From Bifidobacterium breve (GTDB lineage: Bacteria; Actinomycetota; Actinomycetes; Nanopelagicales; Nanopelagicaceae), in contig CAMBGL010000055.1 of assembly GCA_945866155.1 (NCBI GenBank), forward strand, positions 1-7,768: a stretch of 7,768 bases of DNA, in the 5' to 3' direction. This document shows positions 5,667 through 7,768 of this stretch, in pieces. Position numbers and translations under genes: made by a program. Numbering within the stretch: the stretch's first letter is position 1; each line of letters begins with the position of its first letter. Below the pieces are notes generated by a model. It searched no databases, was not told where the DNA came from, and saw only the letters and a program-made list of their open reading frames with translations.

Positions 5667-7358
5667 ATGATGAAGAGCCGTATTCGAATCGTCAGCATCG
5701 TGGTTTTAGCACTCCTTGGAGCAATGGCGCCGAGTGTTGCAGCCGACCCACCATCATTCGATGAGGAATGGGTTCAAAGCGCGCCGGCAACAGTTGGCCT
5801 CATTGGGATAAATACTCAAGCATCTGTTCAGGCGATGACGTATTCGAGTTATTTACTTTCACTTCGTGGAACAACTTCGAAAGTTGATTTCGCGGGTACA
5901 TGTTCTTCATTATCTGATCCAAATTGTCTTACATGGGACAGGCTTCAATTTCGCAGCGATCTTCAGCCATGTTCGCTAACAATCCCATCTGATTGTTTCA
6001 ATGGTCTGATTGTCAAAGATTCAAATGGTAAAGAAATCCCAAGCACCTTGGTTGCCGATGCAATTGCACCCTTGAAGCAAAGCTACACAGGAAGTCCTGA
6101 TAAGAATTTACCTACTGGAGGCGCACCTCTTATATTTTCAATTCCTGGTGCCGCGCACTCTGGTGGCGATCTTTATATGGTCAAGCCAGATTTAGTTGGA
6201 GCGTTAGAGAAGGGTCAAGATAAATTCAAGGTCATAAAATTGGAAGCTGTAATAGTTCCTGTCAAGAAAGTTGCTGGTGATACAGGCTTATTACAGATAA
6301 GTGATACAGCAACAGATTATGCAACTATCGACATGATTGCCGGAGATGGTCGCGAAAAAGGAACGATGACATGTGACTTTTTCAAAGATGGAAAAACTTG
6401 CTTTGTAACTCAAGCATTTCCCGTTGGAATTACTTTCGGAATGAAGTTACGCCTTAGCCAATCAGTCTATGGTTGGCTACATGGCCGCTTGAGAAATCCA
6501 GATGTGAGCGTTGCGCCAAATCCGATAGTCAAAGATGGTGTTGATCTAACAATAATTTCGGAACCGATGAGAGTTCCTGTTCTCTTCGGCTGGACGCAAA
6601 GCGCTAATGCGCCAGCTGGCGTACTTGCTCGTTACAGCGGGGTTCCACGACTTGGAACTGTTTACGGTGCGCCTGGAAAAGCAGCTGATCGAAATGGTCC
6701 ACTCTCCGAAATAAGCATGTTGCACGAGCAACTCGATGCAAGTGAAAGTAGCTTGGCTGAAGTGCGAGATTGGCTCGATGTTTTGGGTGATAAAGCAACG
6801 GTAGAGCCATATAACTGGTCCGTTCAGACAATGGTTGGTGGAAGCTCAGAAGAGATTAATAAGTGCACAAAAGATTCCAAAGCGCTCGCTGGCATAGTTT
6901 CTACAAATGCAACTATGTATTCACCAGGTGCGCCTGCATTCAATAAGGAATCTCAATCACTTGATTACAAAGTAGTTGCACCGCACTTCGCACATAATGG
7001 TGATGTTTTCCTTGGAACCTACGATTTATTGATGAGTTCGCAAGTTGCACGTTGTATTTATAATTTTAGTAAGGCACCAATTAGTGCCACTATTTCTATC
7101 GTTAGCTCTGATGGGAATACACGCGTTGCAACAACTTCTATAAATGAGAAGAATGGCTTCTTACATCTTGGTGCTTACGGTTTTGAATTTTCGTCTCCAA
7201 CAATCAAGGTAACCTTGAAGCAGGAGCCCGTGAAAGAAGTTATAGCTCCCGTAAGAAATTCTGCCAAGCGTACGATTACCTGCCTGTTAGGAAAGACCAC
7301 TAAGAAGATAACTGCGCTAAAACCAGTATGCCCAAAGGGCTACAAACTAAAGAAGTAA
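5667..7358 (+). CDS. Secreted cysteine-rich protein of unknown function
   Basis: I do not recognise a named family. The 563-aa product begins with a clear Sec signal peptide: basic residues Lys3, Arg5 and Arg7, a hydrophobic stretch at about 8-21, and a likely cleavage after VAA (24-26) before DPPS. No later membrane span is evident. The mature part has ten cysteines, several closely spaced: 79/87, 102/110, 236/245, then 400, 463, 539 and 555, suggesting disulfides outside the membrane. A region around 345-375 is probably helical, and 430-520 looks beta-rich, with repeated hydrophobic/Thr/Ser strands. The C-terminus (about 535-563) is a distinct lysine-rich tail: TITCLLGKTTKKITAL, then KPVCPKGYKLKK. 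It could be a surface or cell-wall protein. The strong ribosome binding site at 5658-5664 supports the start at 5667 or 5670. The gene ends two bases from a convergent metallopeptidase gene. Confidence 0.85.
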   Translation: MMKSRIRIVSIVVLALLGAMAPSVAADPPSFDEEWVQSAPATVGLIGINTQASVQAMTYSSYLLSLRGTTSKVDFAGTCSSLSDPNCLTWDRLQFRSDLQPCSLTIPSDCFNGLIVKDSNGKEIPSTLVADAIAPLKQSYTGSPDKNLPTGGAPLIFSIPGAAHSGGDLYMVKPDLVGALEKGQDKFKVIKLEAVIVPVKKVAGDTGLLQISDTATDYATIDMIAGDGREKGTMTCDFFKDGKTCFVTQAFPVGITFGMKLRLSQSVYGWLHGRLRNPDVSVAPNPIVKDGVDLTIISEPMRVPVLFGWTQSANAPAGVLARYSGVPRLGTVYGAPGKAADRNGPLSEISMLHEQLDASESSLAEVRDWLDVLGDKATVEPYNWSVQTMVGGSSEEINKCTKDSKALAGIVSTNATMYSPGAPAFNKESQSLDYKVVAPHFAHNGDVFLGTYDLLMSSQVARCIYNFSKAPISATISIVSSDGNTRVATTSINEKNGFLHLGAYGFEFSSPTIKVTLKQEPVKEVIAPVRNSAKRTITCLLGKTTKKITALKPVCPKGYKLKK

Positions 7359-7368
7359 TTTTAGTTTG
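7343..7368. terminator. Inverted repeat across two convergent stop codons
   Basis: CAAACTAAA (7343-7351) and TTTAGTTTG (7360-7368) are perfect nine-base inverted arms around an eight-base loop. The stop codon TAA of the secreted-protein gene is in the loop and the stop codon of the convergent metallopeptidase gene is in the right arm. The position suits a bidirectional terminator, but the stem is AT-rich and no long T tract follows on either strand, so efficiency is doubtful. Confidence 0.35.
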
Positions 7369-7768
7369 CAGGGCTCACTGTGGACATATTGAAATCGTTG
7401 ATCACCATAGCAGGTGCTGCGCATCGATCGAAGTAGTCAGCCCATTCGCGTAGTTGCGTTATCTCAGTTGATGCAACATGTGAGATTCTAGAAAGCATCG
7501 CGATAGGGGACTCGTTCCATCGGAAATTATTGACTGCCCCGATTACTTCACCATTTTTGACGCGGTACACGCCATCGCGAGTAAGGCCTGTAAGAAGAAG
7601 TGAACTTGGATCTACTTCGCGGATGTACCACATAGTTGTCAGTAGTAAGCCGTCATTGACTTTCTTGACGAGATCTTCCATTGTTCCTGAAGCACCATCA
7701 ACGCTAACAACGAGATTATCGCCAACTGGTGTGTAAGGCAGTGAAGTAATTTTCGCCGAAGATTGTGT
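7361..7768 (-). CDS. TldD/PmbA-family metallopeptidase, C-terminal part (TldE-like), partial
   Basis: Only the last 135 codons are in the window; the reading frame stays open to the right edge, so ATG at 7681 is internal and not the start. The sequence carries the C-terminal signature I associate with actinobacterial TldE/PmbA-like proteins: VGDNLVV (about 7706-7726), MEDLVKKVNDGLLLTTMWYI, REVDPSSLLLTGLTRDGVY, KNGEVIGAVNNFRWNESP, REWADYFDR and the closing DFNMSTVSPAN. In this family a TldD partner carries the catalytic zinc site and the TldE subunit forms the rest of a heterodimeric protease that degrades unfolded peptides or matures peptide products. The zinc motif region is not in view, so I cannot say which subunit this is with certainty, though the C-terminus resembles the TldE-like partner. 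A tldD gene would be expected just beyond the right edge. Confidence 0.88.
   Translation of the reverse strand, partial: TQSSAKITSLPYTPVGDNLVVSVDGASGTMEDLVKKVNDGLLLTTMWYIREVDPSSLLLTGLTRDGVYRVKNGEVIGAVNNFRWNESPIAMLSRISHVASTEITQLREWADYFDRCAAPAMVINDFNMSTVSPAN

Noticed and set aside
7361..7681. Reading the ATG at 7681 as the start of a complete 106-aa gene
   Set aside because: The same frame continues upstream without a stop to 7768 and encodes residues typical of the family, so the gene is a fragment cut by the window edge.
7530..7736. Plus-strand open frame opposite the TldE-like gene
   Set aside because: The minus-strand frame has clear family motifs across the same bases, so this frame is a by-product.

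Overview
The window looks like chromosomal DNA of a moderately AT-rich actinobacterium. The best guess is a freshwater acI-type lineage (Nanopelagicales, such as Planktophila or Nanopelagicus). This rests on a GabT and a TldE-like C-terminus that match my memory of actinobacterial sequences, on an apparently leaderless start, and on a secreted protein whose short Cys/Lys-rich tail resembles ones I associate with that group. The placement is inference; no marker gene is present.

Layout. Positions 23-1456 (minus) encode a short-form, PLP-dependent Orn/Lys/Arg decarboxylase. It diverges across an 84-bp gap from 1541-2881 (plus), a class III aminotransferase recognisable as 4-aminobutyrate aminotransferase (gabT). 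After gabT comes an 81-bp gap with a hairpin and a cluster of inverted TCACCC/GGGTGA hexamers. Next is 2963-5569 (plus), a large MalT-type LuxR regulator with a P-loop ATPase, a helical-repeat middle and a C-terminal helix-turn-helix. A 97-bp gap follows, holding an 18-codon ORF with a good ribosome binding site and overlapping hairpins. Then comes 5667-7358 (plus), a secreted ten-cysteine protein of unknown function. It converges, with two bases between the stop codons, on 7361-7768 (minus), the C-terminal part of a TldD/PmbA-family metallopeptidase that runs off the right edge.

How the genes may work together. The decarboxylase would make a diamine or agmatine from a basic amino acid. GabT would channel 4-aminobutyrate, a breakdown product of putrescine, into succinate semialdehyde. 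The shared divergent promoter region suggests coordinated control. The LuxR regulator could control itself, gabT or the secreted protein gene, but only its position and the clustered hexamers support this. The secreted protein and the metallopeptidase show no obvious link to the amine genes. I saw no mobile element, CRISPR array, tRNA or rRNA. All gaps between genes are under 100 bp and are described in the entries; the first 22 bases hold nothing I can identify.
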